From positions 33,981,001-34,045,000 of the forward strand of contig NC_072807.1 in the NCBI RefSeq assembly GCF_028583425.1: a stretch of DNA of 64,000 bases, in the 5' to 3' direction. Positions 25,965 through 35,859 of this stretch are shown piece by piece; the first letter of the stretch is position 1; every line of letters begins with the position of its first letter. The notes under the pieces were generated by a model. It did not search any database. It was not told the origin of the DNA and worked only from the letters and a program-made list of their open reading frames with translations. Both the position numbers and the translations under genes were made by a program. The DNA comes from Eublepharis macularius (Eukaryota > Chordata > Lepidosauria > Squamata > Eublepharidae).

Positions 25965-28880
25965 GGAGTTCTTAACCCCTGGCCCACTGGTCTTGGGGGA
26001 GGTCGCCAAAAGTTCCAAAAATGGGGACCAAAAAAAGCCCAGAACTCCCAGATATTTATGAGCAATGGAGTCTGACCTAAGCCAGCCTCCTCAGTGAGAT
26101 TGATTAGCAAACCTAACCAATCCCAAACAAAGCTGCATCTCTGATGTCAGAGACTATTTCCACCAATCAAAGAATTATTACAGGATGGCCCTGCACTAAC
26201 ATGACAAAGAGGGAATCTGGCCCAAACCTTTGTCAAAAAAGAAGAGGATAAAGCATTATTCTCACGTAAGCCCCAGGGGTCTGAGAACCCAGATGCTGTA
26301 GGTGGCGCTCTTGAGCTATATAGAATCTAAGGGTTCTGTCACAAGGGCGCAGAACACACGAGAACTTAACAATTAAGGAATAGAATAGGAGGGGAATGCC
26401 CTCATTCCTCACTGTCTTTTAGTCCAGACACACCAGAAACTGATGTGTGGCGGCTGCTTGAAGCTGCAATTATGGCCAAATTCCATGTTTATGAATATGA
26501 TGTATCATTGACATTTGCTGACAGACAGAACTGTGACTCAACCAACACCTGGCAGACGACGAGCAATTTACCTTTCTGTGGCAGAACAAATTAGCCTGAA
26601 TCCAAATGGCTTGTGATGTTGCCCAATCTGGGTGTAGGGAAAGTTTGGCTTACAAATTATTCATGACTGTTCCCGCCCCAGCTTGCATTTGAACTGTTCA
26701 CATGGGTCCAGGTTCGGCAACTGAGATTTGATCTTTTGACAGGTCTTCTAGCTGATAGACACAAACTTCACAGACAAAGGCTCTAATTTTTTTTTATAGA
26801 ACTTTGGAAGCTCTGCTTGGGCTGCAAACAGACATGCATCAGAGACTCACACTTCTCGAAATGTGCTCTCTCTCCCTGGCTTGTAGTGTATCAGCTGAAC
26901 AAATGCAAACTTATACTAATGGCCACTACTCTTAGCTCTGTGGTCGTCTCTTCCCCAGTGCAGAATAAAGGACCAGAAACTTAGTTGCTTGAGACAGGAC
27001 ACGACACGTTTTGGCCTGCATTGGATAGCACAGTTCCTAGTTGTCAACCGCCAAACTGCTGGCTGTGGTCACCTTTTTTATTTCATTTTTGAAATTGGTG
27101 CTATCACCCTCTTGTAAATCAGAGCCATTTCTATTGCTAGCCAGTATTCCCGGTGTTGTGTGCTAATAGTGCTAATCAAACTACAAAACGAACATACAAG
27201 ATGCAACTCCACCAACATTAGTAACAGGGGTGAGAAACAGATTCATTATCTTAACAGAAGAGACTCCACCCCTTGCGTGGATGGGAAAATCTAAGAGGTA
27301 AGTGATTGTAAATCCTGACCTGGATAGCCCAGGTGAGCCTGATCTCATCAGATCTCAGAAGCTAAGCAAGGTTGGCTTTGGTTAAAAGTGATTGGATAAA
27401 GACTAGAGTTATAGAGGCAGGCAATGGAAAACTACAACTATTAGTCCCTTGCCATGAAATCCCCACCATAAGTCAGCTATTACTTGAGGGTATGCGCCAC
27501 CACCAAGTGATTGTAAAAGCAGGGTGTCTACCAACAGGCGTATCCCCTTTTAATTCCACATATTACAGATGCTGAGACATAACAGTTTGATTGTGGAGAA
27601 CAGGCATCCCAAGGCATACTAAAAGTGCAGCGCAGAACCCTCTGAATAACTTGCTAGAGACAGCTTCTCATACTATTAATTACTGTGGGAGAAATAAATC
27701 TCTCTGGTCTTTACACCTGAAATAAGAATTCCTGCTTTTTGTCTATAGAGACTCACGTGCAAGCAGATGTAATTATCTGAAGACCTCTAAGCGGACAGCA
27801 TCTGTTCCCAACTTACCCACAGAGGTTGACGTCGCTATGCCCGGTTTTAAGCTCTCTTCCTTACCAATTCTTCTTTTCTGCAACACAGCTCAAAAGATTC
27901 AAGATGCATATATTCTCTATTTCAAATTTGTCACCATTCCTCCCAAAATAATGTTTGTTTTTTGGGGTTTGGGACAGAACCAGTCAGGTCACAACAGGCC
28001 AATAAGCATAGATTTATATTACCAATGCCGCTGAAGATCAGAAATCCTTTCATGTTTTTTTTTATTATAAAAATGTATATCACTTCATGGTAAAACAAAG
28101 AATCACAATGAAATCCATCAACTATTATACTGAAAATCATTTCTATGACAACGCAATCCATATTGTGGCTTGTTTTTTCTTAAAAGCCAACTTTTGGAAG
28201 CCAAGAATTCTGCAACGATTTTTTTTATTGTTTGCTGTCTCTCATACCCATGTAATCTCTTTATTATTATTTCTAGAGCTTCTGTCACAAAGCAGCTAAG
28301 AATACCAACAGAATGATAAAAATCTGCAACTCGATAAACAATGCAATAAACAAAGAGATCATAAACATCCAGCGGTCCAGCTCCTGGAAATGATGGGAAA
28401 CAACTGGATTCAAAGGCTGTCTGGAAATAAATTGTTTTTAACTACATTTTTGAAGAGCAGTATAAAAGAAACATTGTGGGCCTTCTTGGCAAGGGATTTC
28501 CATAACCTTGGTACCTCCACTAAGAATGCCATCTCCTGTACTGGCTTGAGCCAGGGTGAGGCCGGCAAGTATGCTGTTCTATCTGCAACACTAATTTGCC
28601 CTGCCAAAGATTTTTTTAAAAAACCTAAGTTGTTTTGTTCGCTTTGCAGTGAGAACAAGAATGCATTCTAAAGACAGAATTCAGAGTCTCAGAGTATGGA
28701 ATTTTGGTACAGATGCCTATTGGCAAATACGTTTGAGAATGTATAGGTTATAAAGTTCAAAGCATAGCTGGTAACTGATGAAAACCCCTGATCCGATCAG
28801 TGCAATTTTGAAAAGCATGTCTCCATTTTGTATTTCCATAGTCCAGGACTATGCTTTTACAAATCATGCAGGATTACGGG
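25965..28880. other. STRA6-ISLR intergenic DNA
   Basis: Apart from the SINE at 27316 I recognise no gene. On the minus strand TTTATT on the plus strand near 28063, 28219 and 28259 could mark the ISLR poly(A) site, giving a 3' UTR of 0.6-0.8 kb. The stretch 28390-28620 looks LINE-like but could not be assigned. Confidence 0.35.
27316..27505 (+). mobile_element. 5S-rRNA-derived SINE
   Basis: Forward copy (TAGCCCAGGTGAGCCTGATC, CAGAAGCTAAGCAAGGTTGG, GAGGCAGGCAATGGAAAACT). Confidence 0.85.
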
Positions 28881-28884
28881 AGCT

Positions 28885-30153
28885 TTAAGTATACAAAGCA
28901 AGCAAGAAAACTATAAAGAAGCTGCCCCATAGCCACGACTTCCAAAGAATTCCTCTGCCAGTGGTGGTCTTTGATGCCACCGGTGTAAGGTAAATGTAGA
29001 CAACCTTTTCTTCAGACTTGGAAAGCTCTTCCATGTCACAGGATTTGGATCTGGGCTTGCTGGCTTGGATGTTGTTCTGGAGGAGATCATCCGCTGGGTT
29101 TTCTGAGCTCCCCAAAGCCACTTGGACCGAGACCTCCCGAGACCCAGCGTCATTCACAGCCTGGCAGGTGTAGATGCCTTCATCGGCTTTGGTGAACTTA
29201 GAGATAGCCATGGAGCCGTTCTTGAAAACTAGAAAACGCCCTGGGCTCTCCTTGAATCTTGCATCCGCAATCAAGTTGTCCCCCTCTTCTTCTACGTTTG
29301 GTCCATTAATCGCTACCGTTTGACCGGACGTCTGGATTTTCCATCTGATCTCCGGCTGCGGCTTACCCACAGCGCTGCAGTGCAACAGAAGATTGAGTCC
29401 GTCATGCAGGACGGAGTTGTCCAGGCTGGAATGGTAAGTCAGCTGCACAGATGGAACCATACAGTCCAGACCCAGACTCCTCCCGAGAGCAAGACCTTTC
29501 AAGTTTTTAGGAGTGGCACACGTGATGGACTCCTTCTCTGGGGTGGAAACTGAAGAACTCTCGAGCCACTGTTTCAACCACCAGACCTTGCAGGAGCAGT
29601 TAAAAGGGTTGTTGTTGATCTGCAGCAGGGACAGCAAAGGTGTTGAGTCAAAAGTTCCCTCGGAGAGAACAGTAAACCTATTGTCATTCAGCCAGAGAGA
29701 CCTCAGGTGCTTTAATGCATAGAAGGCCTCCCGGGGAACTTTCTCCAACCAGTTATTGCTCAACTTCAGCAGCTCCAAAGCTATGAGGTTTCGGAGATCC
29801 TGCCAGGGGAAATCCGCAATCTGGTTGTGGCTGAGATCCAGGTTCTTCAACGCAGCCAAGGAGCCAAAGGTGCCCTTCCCAATGGTGCTGATCTCATTGT
29901 AGGACAGCCACAGGCCCTGCAAACTGGCAACGTCCGCAAAGGAGTCTTCCTGTAGGGAGGTGATGCGATTGACGGACAGTGTCAGGGTTGTCGCATTGGA
30001 GGGTAGGCCGGCAGGAACTGCGTGGAGATCTTTGTAAGAGCAATCTGCTATGTGACGGCCATAGCTCCTCCTGGCCACACAGACGCAGACGTCTGGGCAG
30101 CTTTGGGCCTCCACAAACAGGGAAGTGGCTACTAAGCAGATAAGGAGCTCCAT
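28885..30153 (-). CDS. ISLR: ISLR, secreted or membrane-anchored LRR-Ig protein
   Basis: The protein has 422 residues (human ISLR 428). Order of parts: signal peptide 1-16, cysteine-rich LRR N-cap (CPDVCVC) from 19, five leucine-rich repeats about 53-180 with the LDLSHNQIADFPW motif, LRR C-cap about 182-231 (NPFNCSC), one Ig-like domain with Cys259, Trp271 and Cys330 (YTC), a polar linker with a YIYL motif, and a hydrophobic tail 405-422 ending almost at the last residue. That tail suggests a GPI signal or tail anchor; this is inference. NxS/T glycosylation sites occur at NATT, NCS and NGS. ISLR (meflin) is a marker of mesenchymal stromal cells in mammals. One uninterrupted coding exon, as in human. 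It converges with STRA6 and lies in tandem with ISLR2. Confidence 0.95.
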   Translation of the reverse strand: MELLICLVATSLFVEAQSCPDVCVCVARRSYGRHIADCSYKDLHAVPAGLPSNATTLTLSVNRITSLQEDSFADVASLQGLWLSYNEISTIGKGTFGSLAALKNLDLSHNQIADFPWQDLRNLIALELLKLSNNWLEKVPREAFYALKHLRSLWLNDNRFTVLSEGTFDSTPLLSLLQINNNPFNCSCKVWWLKQWLESSSVSTPEKESITCATPKNLKGLALGRSLGLDCMVPSVQLTYHSSLDNSVLHDGLNLLLHCSAVGKPQPEIRWKIQTSGQTVAINGPNVEEEGDNLIADARFKESPGRFLVFKNGSMAISKFTKADEGIYTCQAVNDAGSREVSVQVALGSSENPADDLLQNNIQASKPRSKSCDMEELSKSEEKVVYIYLTPVASKTTTGRGILWKSWLWGSFFIVFLLALYT

Positions 30154-30190
30154 TATTTTGTCCCCTTTAGATGCAAAAAGAAAAGAAGAT
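30154..30190 (-). promoter_or_regulatory. ISLR: ISLR 5' UTR splice acceptor
   Basis: Reading the minus strand, a pyrimidine-rich run ends in CTAAAG just before GGGACAAAATA and the ATG. The AG lies at 30166-30165, so the exon would start at 30164, eleven bases before the start codon. A non-coding first exon joined to a single coding exon is the known layout of the gene. The upstream exon was not identified. Confidence 0.55.
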
Positions 30191-30380
30191 GGATAAATGA
30201 GGGTTACATGCTCACTTTTGCAACATTGTTCTCAGGGCTGTGCATGCAAAGGATATGTGCCACTTTCTTTCCTGCCTTTTAAATGCTTCATCAATCTCCT
30301 CAGCTTTAGTATATGGTCAGTTGGCGTCTTTCAGTGATACAATGCAGTCATTAAAACAAAATTGCAGTATTGGTAGTACA

Positions 30381-30801
30381 CAGGGCTCATTTCGAGGGGA
30401 CACAGTTCCAGTAGTTCCCCAAAGAGGTCACGTGACAGGTGGCCCCGCTCACCTGACTCAGCCATTTTGGGCCTGTTTTGGCCTGGATTGGGGCTGAAAT
30501 GGCCCAGATCGGGCCTCTGATGGGCAGTGGATCACTCTCCCACTCAGCAGCAGCCCGATCCTGACCATTTTGGGCCTCCTTTCAGCCATTTTCAGCCCCT
30601 TTTTGCCATTTTGGGTCCCATTTCGGCCCTGAATGGCCAGGATTGGGTCCAAAACAGCCAGGATAGATGATGTCAGGGGGTGTGGCATATGCAAATCAGT
30701 TATGCTAATGACACACTTTCAGTGATGTCAAGGGGCGTGGCATATGCTAATGTGTTATGCTAATGAGTTCCTCCAGCTCTTTTTCTACGAAATGACCCCT
30801 G
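30381..30801 (+). mobile_element. Non-autonomous hAT element, family A, copy 2
   Basis: 421 bp with ends CAGGGCTCATTTCGAGGGG and CTACGAAATGACCCCTG, flanked by a perfect 8-bp duplication GTAGTACA (30373-30380 and 30802-30809). Inverted relative to the copy at 5583-6029. It sits 230 bp upstream of the ISLR start codon, where the ISLR promoter or 5' intron lies. Confidence 0.9.
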
Positions 30802-31074
30802 GTAGTACATGTTTGATTAACAGAATTCTTTCAACAGCCAGAATCTAGTCTCAGATGGACACATTTTGTTTTTTAAAAATTGCTGCTGCATTCAGTACTA
30901 TGTAGACTTTACTCAACAAGAACTCATTCTTCGAATGAATGAACCAGCACCATAGACAAGAGAAGGATAATTGCTTACTCTCTAACACTTTCAGTAACCA
31001 CAAAATAACATATTTTCCCTTCTTTGCAACACCCCTCCCACTTTCTGACTAAGATATAAGGGCTCAAGCTTCCC

Positions 31075-31500
31075 CATTTCTGCTTGTATCTGATGAAGGG
31101 AGCTTGGTTTTTGAAAGCTTACAGCCTGGAGATCTTGTTGGTTTTGAAGGTGCTACTGGACTCAGATATTGCACGTATGGACTTCTATCACTTTTGTGTC
31201 AAAAGGACAGAATTGATCACTCAAAGGAAAGTGCCTGGAATAATAAGAATAATGATAATAACATTCAATTTATATACCACCCTTCAAGATAACTTACCGC
31301 CCACTCAGAGCAGTTTACAGTTGTTATTATCCTTACAACAATCACCCTGTAAGGTGGGTGGGGCTGAGAGGGCTCTGAGAGAGCTGTGACTAGCCCAAGG
31401 TCACCCAGCTGGTTTCAAGTGGAAGAGTGGGGAATCAAACCCAGTTATCCAGATTAGAGTCCCACGCTCTTAACCACTACACCAAACTGGATGTCACACC
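31075..31500. mobile_element. Family 2 retroelement fragment and reverse tRNA-SINE
   Basis: 31084-31175 has ATCTGATGAAGGGAGCTTGG, TTGAAAGCTTACAGCC and AAGGTGCTACTGGACTC, a forward arm of family 2 with its hammerhead-like core. 31235-31500 is a reverse SINE of the 14955 family (CCCAAGGTCACCCAGCTGG, TAACCACTACACCAAACTGG). Confidence 0.7.
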
Positions 31501-31663
31501 AAACTGGCTCTGTAATGGATTGAGGATGGCAAGAGGAAGAAGCGGGTTCTTGTCATAGCAGGTATTCGGGTACTGCCCCTGGAAAGAGGAGGGGGAAGAG
31601 GAGAAGCAGGTATTTGTCATAGCAGGTATTTGGGTATTGCCCCTGGAAATTGGCAAGGGGCAC

Positions 31664-32409
31664 TGTAATGATTTCAAGAAATGGGTGCATGTGTCTTTAA
31701 ATGTTTGGTGAGATAGGTGAAGAGTGGGGGGTGAAAGAGAGAGATGAGTGAGTGATATGATTGGTTGATGACAGAGAGTGGGCGGAGTGAAGGCAGTTTT
31801 CAGTTACTGAGGGAGAGAAAAAGGTTCAGTCAGGGCCAGAGAGGCGAGCCGTGTGCAGCCTGAGGGTGTGCATGTATTTGTGAGGGAAAGGCAGCCTGAG
31901 TGGAAGCCTGAACTGAGTGTGTCTGGGAGACTATATATTCACTCTATTTGAAGCAGGCAAACTGTGTGTGCGCCTGAGAGAGAGGATTGAGAGTGAAAAG
32001 AAAGCAGGCTAGCTGTGTGCTGTCTGAGGAGTTCTCTGTGAGAGAAATACAGAGCCTAGAGAAAGAGGCTAACTGTGTCTGAAGCCTTACAAGAGATCTG
32101 TGTGAATGAGTTTGGATGAAGCAACTAGAAGAACTAAGAACTACTTTTATGTAACCAATACGCTTCTTAAAAAATAAACTTTTATTAAGTTTTGTTATAT
32201 CCCGGAGTAGCAGTCATTGTTATCTCCCATTCCTATCCTCAGGGCCACATAGAAGCACGAAGGAGCCTGACGCATAAACACGTTACCAAAGGGAAAACTT
32301 AAATAAAATATATTGGAATTTAATATTCCTGGTGGCAGCTAACTACCCAGAGGGTGTGAAGGGAAAGATTAAAGCAAAATCCACCCTAAAGAAAGTGAAG
32401 ATCATAACA
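31664..32409 (+). mobile_element. Solo LTR of an endogenous retrovirus-like element
   Basis: A 746-bp repeat with TGTAATGAT and ATCATAACA as its ends, flanked by a 5-bp duplication GGCAC (31659-31663 and 32410-32414). An AATAAA signal lies near 32173. No internal coding region accompanies it, so it is a solo LTR fossil. The intact duplication suggests moderate age. Confidence 0.7.
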
Positions 32410-33117
32410 GGCACGCTCTTGATTCCTTTTCTGTGTGTTCCCTGGCCACCTGAATAAAGCTAATGTAAATACAGGAATTCAGAAACCTGAGGCCAAAGGA
32501 CGAAGAAGCGTATCTTGTGCTCTTGTAAAGATTGTGATTTGGAACATTTAGGCCCACTCCATACGCATCACCACGGGGACATGTCCTTCAGCACTAATGA
32601 AAAATTCTACTCTGATAGTGGTTCTGCGGTTGTGATGATGTATCTTACGGAAAGAGATGATTACATTTCTAAAATGGAAAGAACCTCTCATCGCTAGTCA
32701 GGCATGTCATAATGCCCCAGCAACGTCCTAGAGAAATCCTGATCTCAGATTCCCCAGGGCGGGTGAAATCATCGTAACTGAGCTGACTCTAATACTTGGA
32801 GTCAGATCAGCAAGGATAGGTCGTTAGCAGGCCTAGAATCCTGGTTTGGAGCTTTATTCCGTGTCTTCTGGAAGGTCATCTTGCCTGCACATTTTTACTT
32901 GCATTGGGAGGTAACCAGAGCTGTGAAACCTGCTCTCTATCATGGTAATAGGAATATTTTCTACCCAGTCCACTTATTGCTAGGTTTATGCCCATTGGAA
33001 AGGGCTTCCTGTCTTGCTGATGCATACAATGCTACCATAAATTCAGGACATGAACGCTTTAATACTCTTGACAGAGGACTGCTCTTTATCTTTTTAGTAC
33101 ATTTTTATCAGAATCAG

Positions 33118-33354
33118 CAGGGCTTTTTTCCAGCTGGAACGCGGTGGAACGGAGTTCCGGAACCTCTTGAAAATGGTCACATGGCTGGTGGCCCCGCCCC
33201 CTGATCTCCAGACAGAGGGGAGTTGAGATTGCCCTCCGTGCCACAACTCCCCTCTGTCTGGAGATCAGGGGGCGGGGCCACCAGCCATGTGACCATTTTC
33301 TCTGAGGGCAACCCACTGAGTTCCACCACCTCTTTTCCCAGAAAAAAAGCCCTG
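33118..33354. mobile_element. Palindromic hAT miniature element
   Basis: 237 bp with ends CAGGGCTTTTTTCCAG and its complement-like AAAAAAAGCCCTG, flanked by a perfect 8-bp duplication AGAATCAG (33110-33117 and 33355-33362). About 55 bp at 33173-33227 (TGGTCACATGGCTGGTGGCC...) is repeated in inverted form at 33242-33298, so the whole element can fold on itself. Confidence 0.9.
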
Positions 33355-33977
33355 AGAATCAGTATTTTTATTGTATTTAGCCTTTGGCCGTTACAAGTGG
33401 GCTGTTATAGAAAGCTTGTGTATTAGCCTTCGAGAATGCAAGTTTACAGAACCATACAGTACAATAGCTGATAAAAACTTTAAAAGCTAGTGGTAAAATT
33501 AATTTAAAACAGTTTAAAAAATAAAATAGAGTAGTCCTACCAGAAGATGGAAGACTTCTTGGCCACAAGGGCAAACTGAGAGACTCTGTAAGATACGTAA
33601 TTATCATTTTTCTGATAATAGAAACATGATCTTCTCGGGTTCTGAATATGTGTTTATGGCAGATAGAATACCAGCCAAAAATTTATCTCTGGGCGCCCTA
33701 TATAGCGGACAGGAAATAATGTAATGTGGTGTTTTCTACCCAGTCCTCTTATGACTAGGTTTATGTCCACAGAAAAAGGCTTCTTTTCTAGTTGATGCAT
33801 CATAATGCACCATAAATTCAAGACGAGAACATTTCAATACTCTTGACGTAGGACTTCTCTGTATCTATTTAGTACATTTTTATCCCATCCTTCCTCACAC
33901 TGGCATGAGGGCCATTTTGTCCTTCCCCACTAGACATGAAAATAAATCAAGACACCATTGGAACTGCAAGTATCTGA

Positions 33978-34093
33978 GGGCCAAGCTACAAGTGACGAAT
34001 GACACTTGAACGGCAAGTGTATTTCTCCCTGTTCGCTTGTGCTCCACTCGATCCACTTGCCTCAAGTGTCATTCATCACTTGTAGCTTGGCCC
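33978..34093. mobile_element. Harbinger-like MITE, CTACAAGTGACG family
   Basis: 116 bp with inverted ends GGGCCAAGCTACAAGTGACG and its complement, flanked by a 3-bp TGA (33975-33977 and 34094-34096). A palindromic relative is at 39525-39711. Confidence 0.75.
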
Positions 34094-34096
34094 TGA

Positions 34097-34215
34097 GGCT
34101 GCTTTCACACATGTTGGATAATGCACTGTTTGGAACTGGATTCATCTGTGAAACAGAAAAAACCCACTTGAAAATGATCACTAAAGTGCATTATCCAATG
34201 TGTGTGAAAACCACC
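34097..34215. mobile_element. Harbinger-like MITE, GGATAATGCACT family
   Basis: 119 bp with inverted arms (CACACATGTTGGATAATGC; GCATTATCCAATGTGTGTG) and TGA on both sides (34094-34096 and 34216-34218). It abuts the element at 33978-34093, sharing one TGA. Confidence 0.75.
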
Positions 34216-34684
34216 TGAAACACTCGTGTTCATTTCTCTATCTTGTTCAAGGATTCACCCCTCCTGTTGCATGAAGGAGGAATAGCATCACTCGCTTCCC
34301 AGTGCCATACAATATCCTGCTGGGGTCCAGGGTTTCAATTCCCCCTCTGCCCCCAGATGCTCTAAGCCCTTCTGTCGTTTACAAAACGGGAATCCTCTTG
34401 TTTAACTTTTTTGCCCTTCAACTGGTGGCTAAAAGTCGTACAGCAAATTTACAATTTGCAGCAGTAAACAAAAATGTCAAATAGACGTTTCCCTCCAGTC
34501 TTAACACGCAGGATTCTCTGAAGATCACAGCTTTTTTGTGGCCATCTTATCACAGGGTTTTAGTTCAAACCCATCCTTCGTTTTGAAACATTCTGATTTT
34601 TTTCTTCTGTGTAGGTTGTGATTGTGCAGATTCTGTTGGTGTTAATGAAAGGCAGAGGATGCGTTCAGCAATCATGACATACTA

Positions 34685-34856
34685 TGATTTTTTAAAAAAT
34701 AACTGGTTTATACCCCACCTTTCTCCTCAGTGGAGACCCAAAGCTACTTACATCATTCTATTCTCCTCCATTTCTAACCTGGTGATTTGAACTTGGGTCT
34801 CCCAGCTCCTAGGTCCATACTCCAACCGCTACACCACAGTGGCTCCAGGATTTATT
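34685..34856 (-). mobile_element. tRNA-derived SINE
   Basis: Reverse strand head GAGCCACTGTGGTGTAGCGG with GACCCAAGTTCAAATCACC; the 3' end (GGTGGGGTATAAACCAG) lies at the left. Confidence 0.65.
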
Positions 34857-35455
34857 AGTTGGCCCAAACCAACACAGCGAGGATTGGTAGTTGTTTATTT
34901 GCACTAGACAGACAATTGGATACACAACCCACAATGTATCATGGCAACATCTGAATGCAGCCATATCCTTATCCCATTGTTGGGAAAAGGTCCATGGATA
35001 ACTCCTCTCTACACCTGGATTGAGGCTGAGCTTCTATTATCATTTCTATTCCAAAGCTCCTATGAAGCTGTTTTGCTCAAAATCGGACCACTGGGGCCGT
35101 CAGTGTCTCCAGAATCCCGGGCAGGGGATTGGATCTGCTGTCCTTCATCTGGCAGCCCTGGGACATTCTGAATGTAGGGTCAGCCCAAGGGTTTCTGGCC
35201 CCCTAGGCAAAATCTGGTACTGATGCCCATCTCTCGAGGAGTTACAGATAGTTTGGCGAGGAGACAAGCAAAAACCAAGTCAGCCCACTTGTTCCTTACA
35301 GAAAGAGAGAGCAGAGGACATGGAGCTGAAGTTTGTTCCCAGTTCCTTATTCGCCGTTCCTAGTTCTTTATTCACAAATCCAAACCCAAATATTGTGGAA
35401 AGTTGAAAAGCTCTACACACCAAAATAAAGTTTGGAACAACACATATCATACACC

Positions 35456-35847
35456 CAGGGCCAGATCTAGGGTTGCAAGTGCCCAGGGCAACCCTAGTCC
35501 AACCTGTTGTGCGTGCATAGCACGCGCGCTCCCAGCTCTACGTGATGATGTCACTTCTGTGCTGCCTGCACAGTGCACTGGCGGCCGCCCCTGTCCTGTG
35601 GGGAGGCGAATGGCGTGGGCAGCCTCCCAGCCCCCCATGCTGCCTTTTGCTTGCCCTGCAGGACAGGGGGTGCGCAGCAAGCCAGCCACCCCCTGTCCTG
35701 CAGGGCAGGCAAAAGGCAGCATGGGGGGCTGGGAGGCTGCCCGTGCTGCCGCCTGCGCTCCCGGCAGCTGGCAGCTGCTCCCAGTGCCCCCTCCCTGGTG
35801 GCGCCGGGGCAGACTACACCCCCTGCCCCCCCCTCAATCTGGCCCTG
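35456..35847. mobile_element. GC-rich palindromic hAT element
   Basis: 392 bp with ends CAGGGCCAGATC and ATCTGGCCCTG, flanked by a perfect 8-bp duplication CATACACC (35448-35455 and 35848-35855). The centre (35617-35745) is a palindrome with arms of about 58 bp around a short spacer (GGCAGCCTCCCAGCCCCCCA against its complement). Open frames in it are artefacts. Confidence 0.9.
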
Positions 35848-35859
35848 CATACACCTCCA

